In this document: positions 18,624-28,077 of the stretch, piece by piece
How positions within the stretch are numbered: the stretch's first letter is position 1
How the letters are laid out: every line of letters begins with the position of its first letter
From: Oscillospiraceae bacterium
Lineage (GTDB): Bacteria; Bacillota; Clostridia; Oscillospirales; Acutalibacteraceae
Direction of reading: 5' to 3'
Assembly: GCA_902802375.1 (NCBI GenBank)
Contig: CADCLS010000001.1
Location: forward strand, 124,001-188,000
Length of the DNA: 64,000 nt
Notes under the pieces: generated by a model
Database searches by the model: none
Told to the model about the DNA's origin: nothing
What the model saw: only the letters and a program-made list of their open reading frames with translations
Position numbers and translations under genes: made by a program

Positions 18624-20894
18624 CTAAAGTACATCAATTTCTATGTTTCCGTCTTTAACACTAACAGCAATACCGGTGACATTATCCTCTCTCTCAATTA
18701 TAATATCAACGATTTTATCTTCAATATTTCGGCGTATCACATTTCTAAGCTCACGAGCACCCGTTCTGTCTGTATCGGCGTTGTCAACAACATAATCACA
18801 TACGCCCTCGCCTATTTTGAGAGAAATATTTCGTTCTGAAAGAGAGTTTTTAAGCTCATCCAACATAATTTTCGCGATTTTTAGAAGCGATTCTTTTGTC
18901 AGCGGTTCAAACACAACTATCTCGTCCACTCGCGCAATAAACTCGGGGCGCAAGAATTCTCTTAGTGCCTTAAGAGCCTTATCTTTTGATACCTGCGCTG
19001 CACTTTGACCAAATCCTAAAAGATTATTTGCTTTTTCGCTTCCGGCGTTTGAGGTCATAACTATAACGGTGTTTTCGAAATTGACTGTGCGCCCTTGTGC
19101 GTCTGTTACCCTGCCTTCATCAAGAATTTGAAGTAGGATATTAAGCACATCCGGATGTGCTTTCTCAATTTCATCAAGTAAAATAACAGAATAGGGCTTG
19201 CGCCGTACCTTTTCGGTGAGCTGACCTGCTTCATCATAACCAACATATCCGGGAGGCGCTCCTATAAGGCGTGATACCGAGTGCTTCTCCATAAATTCAG
19301 ACATATCAAATCTGAGCAGTGTCTCAGGCGTGCTGAAAAGCTGTGCTGACAGTACCTTCACAAGCTCAGTTTTCCCTACACCGGTAGGTCCTACAAATAT
19401 AAACGACGCCGGACGGTGAACTGAACTTGTATGAACCCTTGAACGCTTAACGGCATTAGCGACAAGTCTTGTAGCCTCACGCTGACCGATTATTCTTTCA
19501 TTAAGTCTGTCTTCAAGTGCAGAAAGCTTTGAAAGCTCACTCTCCTCTATTTTTGAGGCAGGGATACCCGTCCAAAGCTCAATTACCTTTGCAAGCTCTT
19601 TTTCAGTTACGGTATTATCAGATGCCGCCTCATAAAGACCGTTTGCAACATTTTTATATCTTTCGACATCTGCTTTAAGCATTGCCTGTTTTTCATAATC
19701 TGTATTTTCAGGGTCAGAAGTAAGCTCTTCCAGTTGCTTCTGCGCTTCTGCAACGCGCTTATTGGCAATATAGAGCTCATCAATAGCCTTGTTTTCAAGG
19801 CTTGTACAAGCGCAAGCCTCATCGAGAAGGTCGATTGCTTTATCCGGCAAAAATCTATCTGTTACATATCTTTCAGAAAGCTTTACAGCTTTTGTTACTA
19901 TACTATCCGGCACCTTAACGCCGTGATAGCCCTCATAATAAGATTTGACACCCATTAAAACGCTTATTGCATCATCAATTGAGGGCTCTTCAATAGTCAC
20001 AGGTTGAAAACGGCGTTCGAGCGCCGCGTCTTTTTCAATATACTTGCGATATTCCTTAAATGTCGTAGCACCGATAACTTGAATTTCTCCGCGCGAAAGT
20101 GCAGGCTTTAAGATGTTTGCGGCATTCATAGAGCCTTCTGCAGAATCACCGGCACCTACTAAATTGTGAATCTCGTCAATAAACAAAATAACATTACCGG
20201 CATCTTTTATCTCATCAACCAGGCCTTTAACTCTACTTTCAAATTGACCTCTGAACTGAGTACCTGCAACAAGACCGGTAAGGTCAAGCAGGTATATTTC
20301 TTTATCGCAAAGCCTTGCAGGCGCTTCGCCATTTGTAATTTTTTGCGCAAGACCCTCAGCTATTGCAGTTTTGCCAACCCCCGGCTCACCAATAAGACAA
20401 GGATTATTCTTCGACCGACGGGAAAGTATTTGAATAGTACGGTAAAGCTCTTTTTCACGGCCGACGATATTATCAAGCTTGCCTTCTTTTGCACGCTGTG
20501 TAAGATTTGTACAATACTGCTCTAAAAATCTTCTTTTCTTCTTTTTAGGCTTTTCACCCTTTGCATCTTTGCTCTTTTCACTTTCGGTCTGCTCTTTGGC
20601 GCCGCCGAACATATTTTTCAAAAACGGAATTGCCGGAGCTGTGCCTAAATCGAAGGTTTCATTATTCATTGCTTCATCATCAGCCTCAGGAGAAATCATC
20701 TCCATAAACTGGTCGCTCATCTGCTCAATATCCTCATCGGTTATATTCATACTTTTAAGCATATCATCGACCGGCTTAATACCAAGTTCCTTTGCACAGA
20801 CAAGGCAAAGCCCCTCAGGTTCTGCCGAGGGTTTAAGCGGATTGGACATAAAAACAACCGCCGGGCGTTTTTTACACTTTGAACACATTTTCAT
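18624..20894 (-). CDS. clpE: Clp protease ATPase subunit, ClpE-like with N-terminal zinc finger
   Basis: HSP100 unfoldase that feeds ClpP. 756 residues. Residues 4-7 (CSKC) and 30-33 (CLVC) form a zinc-finger pair like ClpE/McsA, replacing the usual ClpC N-domain; two AAA+ modules follow, with Walker A GEPGVGKTA and GPTGVGKTE, Walker B ILFIDEIHN and ILLDEIEKA, and a short middle coiled coil with a UVR-like region. ATG at 20894 has AGGAG 12 bases upstream. Unlike clpC operons, no ctsR, mcsA or mcsB lies nearby; it sits after cvpA. ClpC with a swapped N-terminus is the alternative name. Confidence 0.88.
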   Translation of the reverse strand: MKMCSKCKKRPAVVFMSNPLKPSAEPEGLCLVCAKELGIKPVDDMLKSMNITDEDIEQMSDQFMEMISPEADDEAMNNETFDLGTAPAIPFLKNMFGGAKEQTESEKSKDAKGEKPKKKKRRFLEQYCTNLTQRAKEGKLDNIVGREKELYRTIQILSRRSKNNPCLIGEPGVGKTAIAEGLAQKITNGEAPARLCDKEIYLLDLTGLVAGTQFRGQFESRVKGLVDEIKDAGNVILFIDEIHNLVGAGDSAEGSMNAANILKPALSRGEIQVIGATTFKEYRKYIEKDAALERRFQPVTIEEPSIDDAISVLMGVKSYYEGYHGVKVPDSIVTKAVKLSERYVTDRFLPDKAIDLLDEACACTSLENKAIDELYIANKRVAEAQKQLEELTSDPENTDYEKQAMLKADVERYKNVANGLYEAASDNTVTEKELAKVIELWTGIPASKIEESELSKLSALEDRLNERIIGQREATRLVANAVKRSRVHTSSVHRPASFIFVGPTGVGKTELVKVLSAQLFSTPETLLRFDMSEFMEKHSVSRLIGAPPGYVGYDEAGQLTEKVRRKPYSVILLDEIEKAHPDVLNILLQILDEGRVTDAQGRTVNFENTVIVMTSNAGSEKANNLLGFGQSAAQVSKDKALKALREFLRPEFIARVDEIVVFEPLTKESLLKIAKIMLDELKNSLSERNISLKIGEGVCDYVVDNADTDRTGARELRNVIRRNIEDKIVDIIIEREDNVTGIAVSVKDGNIEIDVL

Positions 20895-20915
20895 AAATTT
20901 TCAATACTCCTATGA

Positions 20916-21611
20916 TTATACAAACGGTGAAAAACCGTATAATAGCTTAAATACATATGTCGTTTCTATATTTTCGGGCGTGAATATTCCAAAACCGTTC
21001 TTACTTAAAAGAACAATAATACTTATTATTACACAAAATACAAAGGAAAACACAAGGCCCTTGAATACCCCTATAACACCACCTAACGCAGAATTGATTT
21101 TACCGATAATAGAGATATTAAATAGCCTGTTTAGTGCCTTTGCTAAAAACTTTGAAAGAATTATAAGAACTATTGCAATTATAGTGCAATAAATTGCACT
21201 GACAATCTTTGTAATAAGAGGCTTTGCAACATTCTGGGATATTTTTACCGCAGTATCCGAAGCCCCGGAAGCAAAAGTGTTGCTGACTTGATCAGAAAAC
21301 GACTGCTCAGAAACTCCAATATATGAGGAATGATTTTTGATTATATCAGGAAAAGAATCCCATAAGGCGGATGAAACTGCGTTTACTCCGCTATTTGCCG
21401 TCTCTTCGACCTTAGTAGCGATACTCGGCCCGATTATCTTATCATAAGTTGTATCGGCAAGTGGTGAACTAATTGTAAACGCTATAAAGAACGCCGCAAA
21501 AAAACCAACTACTTCTATCAGTGTGCGAACAAACCCGTGTTTTGCAGATAAAAAAATACAAATAGCAATTATTGCAATAATAATTACATCAAGAATTATT
21601 CCTGCTGTCAT
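20916..21611 (-). CDS. CvpA family membrane protein
   Basis: Integral membrane protein of the CvpA family (colicin V production protein homologue), true function unclear. 231 residues from the ATG at 21611, which has AAAGGTGA six bases upstream and sits one base after the upstream stop. Membrane segments near residues 5-22, 30-48, about 150-170 and 190-215, with a polar loop of about 80 residues between the second and third. Coupled to the DUF5711-like gene. Confidence 0.8.
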   Translation of the reverse strand: MTAGIILDVIIIAIIAICIFLSAKHGFVRTLIEVVGFFAAFFIAFTISSPLADTTYDKIIGPSIATKVEETANSGVNAVSSALWDSFPDIIKNHSSYIGVSEQSFSDQVSNTFASGASDTAVKISQNVAKPLITKIVSAIYCTIIAIVLIILSKFLAKALNRLFNISIIGKINSALGGVIGVFKGLVFSFVFCVIISIIVLLSKNGFGIFTPENIETTYVFKLLYGFSPFV

Positions 21612-21612
21612 A

Positions 21613-22887
21613 TCATTCACCTTTCTCAATAACGGATTTTTCAATTTCGTTATCGCTGATAATACAAACGGTATTTGAGCCCACAACCGAAATTTTTACT
21701 CCACCGAAGCCACAGCTGCCACTTCTCAATATTTCTCCGTTTTTTCCGTAAATAGTGATTTTGTTATCGCCAATCGCGTAAACGCGCCCTCTTGAAAATC
21801 TTATGTCGTTTACTATGCCTTTTATTTCAAATTCTGATATTTTTTTGCCCGAATTTGAGAATAACACAATATTGTTATCGCTTTTGTCATTGGTCTTATT
21901 ATAAACCGCCATTGTGCCGGCAGATGAATACCGCATTAAGGCAATCTCGCCGCCAAAATCGTTTTCGTTAACGGTGTATTTTGACCAATTAATGTAGCGC
22001 AGCTTATTATGCGTTGTCACAAAAAAGCCTCTGTTACAGCTTTCTATGTCATAAACAAAATCATCACTTAAATCAAACTTGAAATCCGGGTCGGCAGAAT
22101 TAAATCCGTAAACTCTGAGACTTGATATTATCTTGCCGGATTCAGCATTCAATGTGGAAATTGCAATTTTTTTGCCTGAGGGTGCAATACATACATTATT
22201 TACCATTTCTTTTGCAAGCTTTATGCTGTAAATTGGTTTACCTTTTCTATTGTAGACAGTCACACAGGCGGCGTAGGAATCAGATTTTGTAACAAGCGCG
22301 TATTGACCGTCTCTCGCAATGTCTGCGGCAATAATCGTTTCTTTGCTTTCTATCGTATCAACAATCCCTGAAAGATTATATATAATAGCGGCGTTTTTGC
22401 CTTGGTCATATACAAGCGCACGAGTTTCGCTTGTCGTAATTACAGGTGCGGAAAACCCGTGAACAGAAGAAAAAATCTTTTTACCGCCATTAGAATATGC
22501 CATAACACTAGTATCTGTAAGAACATAATAGTAATTATTTTTTGGTACACAGTCAAGAGTCTGTGTGCCCGAAAGCTCCAGCGGGAAAGTTCCCGAACCT
22601 AAAGACAGTACAAAATCTTTAGTACTCTCATAAAGACCTACCGGCAGAGAAATCGACAATATAAAAAGAATCAAAGAAATTACTGCAATTATTCCGGCAA
22701 AAACATAAAGCTTTTTGCGCTTCTCACCTTTTTTGCCTTTAACAACACGAATATCGCTATCTTGAGTAATATCCTTTTTAATCCTCCTTGAAGTGCGCAT
22801 AGGTATATTCATTTCTACATTTTGCACATGCGCTTTTTTATGACGGCGAGGACTTGTATGTATCTTTTTTCTTTTATAATCAGGCAT
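21613..22887 (-). CDS. Single-pass membrane protein with beta-propeller-like repeats (DUF5711-like)
   Basis: 424 residues, function unknown. Residues 1-60 are strongly basic, then one membrane helix (about 62-84, LYVFAGIIAVISLILFIL), then an extracellular domain of repeated strands such as VMAYSNGGKKIF, VTVYNRKGKPIY, IVLFSNSGKKI and ITIYGKNGEIL, the look of a PQQ/WD-type propeller. I recall similar proteins as DUF5711. ATG at 22887 has GAGGAGAG nearby. It lies between truA and cvpA and its stop is one base before the cvpA start, so the pair probably works together at the envelope. Confidence 0.7.
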   Translation of the reverse strand: MPDYKRKKIHTSPRRHKKAHVQNVEMNIPMRTSRRIKKDITQDSDIRVVKGKKGEKRKKLYVFAGIIAVISLILFILSISLPVGLYESTKDFVLSLGSGTFPLELSGTQTLDCVPKNNYYYVLTDTSVMAYSNGGKKIFSSVHGFSAPVITTSETRALVYDQGKNAAIIYNLSGIVDTIESKETIIAADIARDGQYALVTKSDSYAACVTVYNRKGKPIYSIKLAKEMVNNVCIAPSGKKIAISTLNAESGKIISSLRVYGFNSADPDFKFDLSDDFVYDIESCNRGFFVTTHNKLRYINWSKYTVNENDFGGEIALMRYSSAGTMAVYNKTNDKSDNNIVLFSNSGKKISEFEIKGIVNDIRFSRGRVYAIGDNKITIYGKNGEILRSGSCGFGGVKISVVGSNTVCIISDNEIEKSVIEKGE

Positions 22888-22897
22888 AACGCTCTCC

Positions 22898-23629
22898 TCA
22901 GTATATTACCTTTTCCAGGAATAGTCCGTGCGGAGGTAATGTATCTCCGCCAAGTGAACGGTCTTTTGTAATAAAAATGTTTTCTGCAATATTACAATTA
23001 CACCTGCCATAACCTACCGCTAAGGCAGTGCCGGTTAAAATTCTAACCATATTGTAAAGAAAGCCGTCAGCAGTCACCTTAAAATATATTTTATTACCGG
23101 TTTTCTCCACAAAGCACTCGCTTACTGTTCTTACGGTATTTTCAACAGTCCTACCGGATGACGAAAAACCGCAGAAATCGTGTGTACCTATAACGGTTTT
23201 GGCAAAGAAATTCATAAGATTTATATCAGGCTCACTGTTCAAGTGCAGAAAATATCGTTCATCAAAAGGGTTTTTACCACCCATATACATGCCGTAAGCA
23301 TACTGTTTTCCTTTTGCGTTATAACGAGCGTGAAAATCATCACTTACTTCCCTACAGGACACAACAGCAACATCGTCGGGTAAAATTGAATTCAGTCCCG
23401 TTAAAAAAGCTTTTTCGGGTATATTGTCCCCACAGTCCAAATGGCAACAAAACTCTCTGGCGTGAACACCGGCATCGGTACGACTGCAACCTGTAATATT
23501 GTGCGGCGCACCTAAAAGCTCTTCTATAGCCTCTCCTAAAACCTGTTGTACCGTAACGGCATTGGGTTGAACCTGCCAACCGTGATAATTTGTTCCATCA
23601 AAAGCAATTGTAAGTAAAACTCTTTTCAT
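22898..23629 (-). CDS. truA: tRNA pseudouridine(38-40) synthase TruA
   Basis: Makes pseudouridine at positions 38-40 of the anticodon stem. 243 residues from the ATG at 23629 (MKRVLLTIAFDGTNYHGWQ), the conserved family N-terminus; the frame runs further upstream into ecfT but without similarity. The catalytic Asp is in SRTDAGVHA. It follows ecfT by 11 bases, the ecfA-ecfA2-ecfT-truA order found in most Firmicutes, although the ribosomal protein genes that usually flank it are missing here. Confidence 0.95.
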   Translation of the reverse strand: MKRVLLTIAFDGTNYHGWQVQPNAVTVQQVLGEAIEELLGAPHNITGCSRTDAGVHAREFCCHLDCGDNIPEKAFLTGLNSILPDDVAVVSCREVSDDFHARYNAKGKQYAYGMYMGGKNPFDERYFLHLNSEPDINLMNFFAKTVIGTHDFCGFSSSGRTVENTVRTVSECFVEKTGNKIYFKVTADGFLYNMVRILTGTALAVGYGRCNCNIAENIFITKDRSLGGDTLPPHGLFLEKVIY

Positions 23630-23640
23630 CTCATTCACTG

Positions 23641-24450
23641 TTAAATCAAAGTATTTATGGCAATAATTCCGCCACAGAACATTATATTGATAAACGCCGC
23701 CCATAAATCAGCCCACGAGTATTTAAGTCTTTTCATACGAACTCTGCCGACACCACCGTTATAGCAACGGCATTCCATTGCCTCTGCAAGCTCATAAGCT
23801 CGCCTTACAGATGAAATCAAAAGCGGTATAAGTATTGGTATTAACGCCTTAATTCTTTCAATCAGCCTACCGTTTTCAAGGTCAGCACCACGAGCTTTTT
23901 GTGCGTTCATAATTTTTTCTGTTTCTTCCACAAGAGTTGGTATAAATCTTAAAGCTATCGTCATCATCATAGCAAGCATATGAACGGCATTTTGTAGACG
24001 AAAAATACGCATAAAAGACAAAAGTGACTCAATGGCATCGGTTATATCGTTTGGAGTTGTAGTATAGGTCAAAACCGAACTTAAAAGAATCAGAAGAATA
24101 ATTCGACTGCCCATATATACTGCCCTTAAAATGCCGGAAGTAGTTATGGTAAAATACCAAACGGTTAAAAGCACCGTTCCTGAGTTGCCGTAAAACAGAT
24201 TGATAATTGAAGTAAAAATAATGATAGGCAAAATAGTCTTTATGTTCCTAAGGAACATCTTTGCCGGAACCTTTGATATTATTAGTATTAAAACAGTTTG
24301 AACTGCCGGCACAATCAAGGAATAAATGCTTTTAGTCAAAAATAAAAACACAATATCAAGTATAAGTACCAATATTTTTGTTCTCGGGTCCAAACGATGA
24401 ACAATAGAGTTGCTTTCGTAATACTGACCGAATGTAATATCTTTAAGCAT
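23641..24450 (-). CDS. ecfT: ECF transporter transmembrane protein EcfT
   Basis: Scaffold subunit that couples the two EcfA ATPases to exchangeable substrate-binding S components. 269 residues with five to six membrane segments; two Ala-Arg-Gly/Ala-Met-Glu type coupling motifs are visible (QKARGADLENG and ELAEAMECRCY). The ATG at 24450 has AGGTGG five bases upstream; a GTG at 24459 overlaps that site. It overlaps ecfA2 by 8 bases. Confidence 0.94.
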   Translation of the reverse strand: MLKDITFGQYYESNSIVHRLDPRTKILVLILDIVFLFLTKSIYSLIVPAVQTVLILIISKVPAKMFLRNIKTILPIIIFTSIINLFYGNSGTVLLTVWYFTITTSGILRAVYMGSRIILLILLSSVLTYTTTPNDITDAIESLLSFMRIFRLQNAVHMLAMMMTIALRFIPTLVEETEKIMNAQKARGADLENGRLIERIKALIPILIPLLISSVRRAYELAEAMECRCYNGGVGRVRMKRLKYSWADLWAAFINIMFCGGIIAINTLI

Positions 24451-25309
24451 TTTTGCCACCTGCGGAAAGTGCGCAAAGATATTCTACCGCATCTTTAAGG
24501 GTAAAAATATCAGTCCTTATATCATTATTTTTCTCATTGATAAGCTTTAAGACCTTTGTTACAACGGGAACCGAAAGTCCAATTTCACTTAGCATATCAC
24601 CCTTTGAAAAAACATTGTAAGCCGTATCGTACATAACAAGCTTTCCGCCGCTTAAAACAATCAGTTTATCCGCGAGGCTCGCCATATCCTCCATATTGTG
24701 CGAAACAATTATAACAGTTGCGCCGAATTTTTCACGGTAATTTTTAACCATTGCAGATACTTCATGCCTGCCTTTAGGGTCAAGACCTGCTATCGGCTCG
24801 TCAAGAATAAGTACTTCAGGCTTCATAGCCATAACGCCGGCTATGGCAACGCGGCGTTTTTCTCCTCCCGACAAATCAAAAGGAGATTTATCAAAATACT
24901 CGCGTTTTATTCCTACTGTATCACAAATACTTTCTACTCTGTTTTTCAGCTCATCACCCGTAAGCCCCATATTCTTAGGCCCGAAAGCAATATCCGCAAA
25001 AACAGTCTCTTCAAAAAGCTGATATTCCGGATATTGAAAAACAAGACCAACCTTAAAGCGTATATCTTTTATATTTTTAGGGTCATCCCATATATTTTTA
25101 CCATTTAACAACACCTCGCCGCTTGCCGGTTTAAGCAGCCCGTTCAGATGCTGAATAAGGGTGGATTTACCTGAGCCGGTATGTCCGATAATACCGACTA
25201 TTTCACCTTTTTCAATGCTGAAAGATATATCGTGAATCGCATCTTTTACTATCTGTGCATCGCCGTCATAAGTGTAACTGAGGTTTTTAACCTCTATAAT
25301 ACTTGCCAA
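24443..25309 (-). CDS. ecfA2: ECF transporter ATPase EcfA2
   Basis: ABC ATPase of the group II ECF vitamin/metal uptake module. 288 residues: Walker A GHTGSGKST, Q-loop FQYPEYQLFEETV, signature LSGGEKRRVAIAG, Walker B LILDEPIAGLDP, H-loop VSHNM. The Q-loop FQYPEYQLF is the usual mark of EcfA2. It starts with a TTG directly after the ecfA1 stop; GGAGG eight bases upstream supports that start. Confidence 0.94.
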   Translation of the reverse strand: MASIIEVKNLSYTYDGDAQIVKDAIHDISFSIEKGEIVGIIGHTGSGKSTLIQHLNGLLKPASGEVLLNGKNIWDDPKNIKDIRFKVGLVFQYPEYQLFEETVFADIAFGPKNMGLTGDELKNRVESICDTVGIKREYFDKSPFDLSGGEKRRVAIAGVMAMKPEVLILDEPIAGLDPKGRHEVSAMVKNYREKFGATVIIVSHNMEDMASLADKLIVLSGGKLVMYDTAYNVFSKGDMLSEIGLSVPVVTKVLKLINEKNNDIRTDIFTLKDAVEYLCALSAGGKNA

Positions 25310-26167
25310 CTAACTTTCCTCCAAATGAAGCGCCGCTGATATTCTTGCGGCTGTTTCTTTAACAGAAATAGCGTCTGTATCTATATCAATACCATTTTTC
25401 TTAAGCTGATATAAAAGCTCTGTCGTCTGCGGAACATCAAGCCCTGTGCTTTTGAGCGTTTTTATATCGGAAAAAATTTCTTTCGGTGTGCCGTCACTGA
25501 TAATCTCACCGTCAGATAATAAAACAACTCTATCTGCGAGCTCGGCTTCCTCCATAAAATGAGTTATAAGCACGATTGTCATACCGTTTTCACGGTTAAA
25601 TCGCGTTATAATACTCATAACCTCAGCTCTACCCTTTGGGTCAAGCATAGCGGTCGGTTCATCGAGTATAAGGCACTCAGGGCGCATAGCAATTATTCCG
25701 GCTATTGCAATACGCTGTTTTTGTCCACCCGAAAGATGATGAGGCGTTGATTTTCTGAATTCGTACATACCTACAGCTTTGAGCGCCTCATCAACACGCT
25801 CGCGCGATTTTTCTGGCGTCAGTCCCAAATTTTCAGGTCCGAACGCAACATCATCCTCAACAATAGAGGCCACCAGCTGATTATCAGGGTTTTGAAAAAC
25901 CATACCAACCTTACGGCGGATTTCAATCTCGCTGGTTTCATCCTTAGTGTCAATACCGTCAACTAAAACCGAGCCATCCGCATTTGTTGGCTTATACAGA
26001 CCATTCATTAGCTTTGCAAGTGTGGATTTGCCCGAGCCGTTATGACCGAGTATAACGGTAAAGCTTGAGCGTTCTATGTTTAGATTTAAGTTTTTGATAA
26101 TGTCACGCTTTTCACCTTCTGCATCAAAAGAAAAGCTGACGTTTTTTATTTCTATTAAATTATCCAT
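25310..26167 (-). CDS. ecfA1: ECF transporter ATPase EcfA1
   Basis: Second ABC ATPase of the ECF module. 285 residues: Walker A GHNGSGKST, Q-loop FQNPDNQLVASIVEDDV (EcfA1 form), signature LSGGQKQRIAIAG, Walker B LILDEPTAMLDP, H-loop ITHFM. ATG at 26167 abuts the methyltransferase stop. A candidate S component for the module is the PanT-like gene at 36907. Confidence 0.94.
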   Translation of the reverse strand: MDNLIEIKNVSFSFDAEGEKRDIIKNLNLNIERSSFTVILGHNGSGKSTLAKLMNGLYKPTNADGSVLVDGIDTKDETSEIEIRRKVGMVFQNPDNQLVASIVEDDVAFGPENLGLTPEKSRERVDEALKAVGMYEFRKSTPHHLSGGQKQRIAIAGIIAMRPECLILDEPTAMLDPKGRAEVMSIITRFNRENGMTIVLITHFMEEAELADRVVLLSDGEIISDGTPKEIFSDIKTLKSTGLDVPQTTELLYQLKKNGIDIDTDAISVKETAARISAALHLEES

Positions 26168-27031
26168 TTACCTTGTCCAAACCGTAGTGTTGCCACACGG
26201 CAATATTATATCTTTTTTTGTAACCTTAAGACCTATTTCGTCAGTACAAACATTTCCAGTACCTTTTGGGGCGACTAACCTTTTAACCATATAATTAAGA
26301 ATTGTATGCGAAAGACCGCCCGTATACGAATTAAGAAAGAAAAACAACGGATTATCAGAAAGAAGTCTACCCACATCCCCTAAAAACTCGGCGAGGCACT
26401 GTTCAAGCTTCCAAATCTCACCGGAAGGTCCTCTTCCGTAAGACGGAGGGTCCATAATAATTGCATCATATTTCTTACCGCGTCTCATTTCACGCTTCAC
26501 AAACTTCATACAGTCATCAACAAGCCAACGCACCCGACCATCCGCTACACCGGACGACACAGCGTTTTCTTTAGCCCAGTTTACCATTCCTCGTGAAGCG
26601 TCAACATGTGTTACGCTCGCACCGCTTTTAAGGCAGGCGGCGGTAGCGCCTCCGGTATATGCGAACAGATTTAATACGCTTATGGGCCTATTTGCATTAT
26701 CAATAAGCTTTCTTGCAAGTTCCCAGTTGACTGCCTGCTCGGGAAAAAGACCCGTGTGCTTAAATCCCATCGGTTTGAGATTAAATGTAAGGTCCTTATA
26801 GTTAATAGACCAAACATCAGGTACAAAACCTTTTCTTTCCCAATATCCTCCACCGGAATTGGACCTGTGGTAAACCGCCGCCGCAGTTTTCCAGCGGCTG
26901 TCGTTTCTGCTATCAGACCATATCACCTGAGGGTCGGGGCGGATAAGAATTACATCCCCCCAACGCTCAAGCCGTTCGCCGGCATCGGCGTCAATCAGTT
27001 CATAATCATTAAAATTTTCTACTGCTCTCAT
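26168..27031 (-). CDS. Class I SAM-dependent methyltransferase (RlmI-like)
   Basis: Probable RNA (23S rRNA cytosine-type) methyltransferase; the true target is not known. 287 residues from the ATG at 27031, which has GAGG six bases upstream; an ATG at 27043 forms TAATG with the ruvB stop but lacks a site. SAM-binding motif I is VLNLFAYTGGATAACL, followed by VDASRGMVNWAKEN and IIMDPPSYGRG, the DPPSY form of RlmI/PF10672 proteins. The N-terminal PUA domain of RlmI is missing or reduced. Position between ruvB and ecfA1. Confidence 0.78.
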   Translation of the reverse strand: MRAVENFNDYELIDADAGERLERWGDVILIRPDPQVIWSDSRNDSRWKTAAAVYHRSNSGGGYWERKGFVPDVWSINYKDLTFNLKPMGFKHTGLFPEQAVNWELARKLIDNANRPISVLNLFAYTGGATAACLKSGASVTHVDASRGMVNWAKENAVSSGVADGRVRWLVDDCMKFVKREMRRGKKYDAIIMDPPSYGRGPSGEIWKLEQCLAEFLGDVGRLLSDNPLFFFLNSYTGGLSHTILNYMVKRLVAPKGTGNVCTDEIGLKVTKKDIILPCGNTTVWTR

Positions 27032-27042
27032 CAAAGACCTCA

Positions 27043-28074
27043 TTAAATCAGTTGCTGTTGACCTGCCGGCTTAATGCCTAAATGCTCATAACACGCCGGT
27101 GTTACACATCTTCCGCGCGGCGTGCGTGTGAGAAATCCGATTTGCATAAGATACGGCTCATATACATCCTCAATGGTAACTGCTTCCTCGCCTACTGCCG
27201 CAGAAATAGTTTCAAGTCCTACCGGACCGCCGCCGTAATTATTGATTATCGCTTTAAGCATACGCCTATCAAAATCATCAAGACCTAATTCATCAATCTC
27301 AAAGCGCGCAAGCGCCTCCCTGGCTACTTTCTCGGTAATTATGCCGTCAAACTGTATTTCCGCAATATCTCTAACACGCTTTAGCAATCTATTAGCAATT
27401 CTCGGTGTTCCGCGCGCACGGGATGCAATCTCTAAAGCACCGTCAATATCAATAGGAATACCCAGTATTCCTGCTGAACGGGTTACGATTTGACCTAACT
27501 GCTCAGGCGTATATAACTCAAGCCTCAGTAGCACACCGAAACGGTCACGAAGTGGTGCGGTAAGCTGACCCGAACGGGTTGTGGCACCAACAAGTGTGAA
27601 ATGCGGCACATCAAGCCGTATTGACCGCGCTGACGGACCCTTTCCGAGAATTATATCAAGAGAAAAATCCTCCATAGCCGGATAAAGTATTTCTTCAACA
27701 TTTCTGGATAATCTGTGGATTTCATCGATAAACAGCACATCGCCCTCGTTAAGCGCCGTAAGTATCGCAACGAGGTCGCCCTGCTTTTCTATTGCCGGTC
27801 CTGAAGTCACCCTGATATTAACGCCCATTTCGTGAGCAATTATGCCTGCAAGGGTTGTTTTGCCAAGTCCCGGAGGGCCGTAAAGCAAAACATGGTCAAG
27901 ACTTTCTTTCCTCTTACGAGCCGCCTCAATATAGATACTCAGGTTGTCCTTTGCTTTATCTTGACCTATATATTCACTTAGTGTCTTCGGACGAAGTGAA
28001 ATTTCAGCCTCATCCTGAGCCGAAGTATATTCAGGAGATACTATTCTGTTTTCAAAATCAATCTCTTCAATCAC
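27043..28074 (-). CDS. ruvB: Holliday junction DNA helicase RuvB
   Basis: AAA+ motor for branch migration of Holliday junctions with RuvA. 343 residues: GYIGQ-type start region [13 protein letters not shown], Walker [10 protein letters not shown], Walker [11 protein letters not shown], sensor [17 protein letters not shown], winged helix end with [12 protein letters not shown] start at 28074 has AAGGGGG nine bases upstream. Third gene of ruvC-ruvA-ruvB. Confidence 0.97.
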   Translation of the reverse strand: MIEEIDFENRIVSPEYTSAQDEAEISLRPKTLSEYIGQDKAKDNLSIYIEAARKRKESLDHVLLYGPPGLGKTTLAGIIAHEMGVNIRVTSGPAIEKQGDLVAILTALNEGDVLFIDEIHRLSRNVEEILYPAMEDFSLDIILGKGPSARSIRLDVPHFTLVGATTRSGQLTAPLRDRFGVLLRLELYTPEQLGQIVTRSAGILGIPIDIDGALEIASRARGTPRIANRLLKRVRDIAEIQFDGIITEKVAREALARFEIDELGLDDFDRRMLKAIINNYGGGPVGLETISAAVGEEAVTIEDVYEPYLMQIGFLTRTPRGRCVTPACYEHLGIKPAGQQQLI

Positions 28075-28077
28075 TAA

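Noticed and set aside
20479..21192. Plus-strand open frame of 237 codons over cvpA and clpE
   Set aside because: Crosses two well-supported genes on the other strand; sequence has no recognisable domain.
23630..23704. Longer truA start overlapping ecfT
   Set aside because: TruA proteins begin at the MKRVLLTIAFDG segment; the extra 25 codons match nothing.
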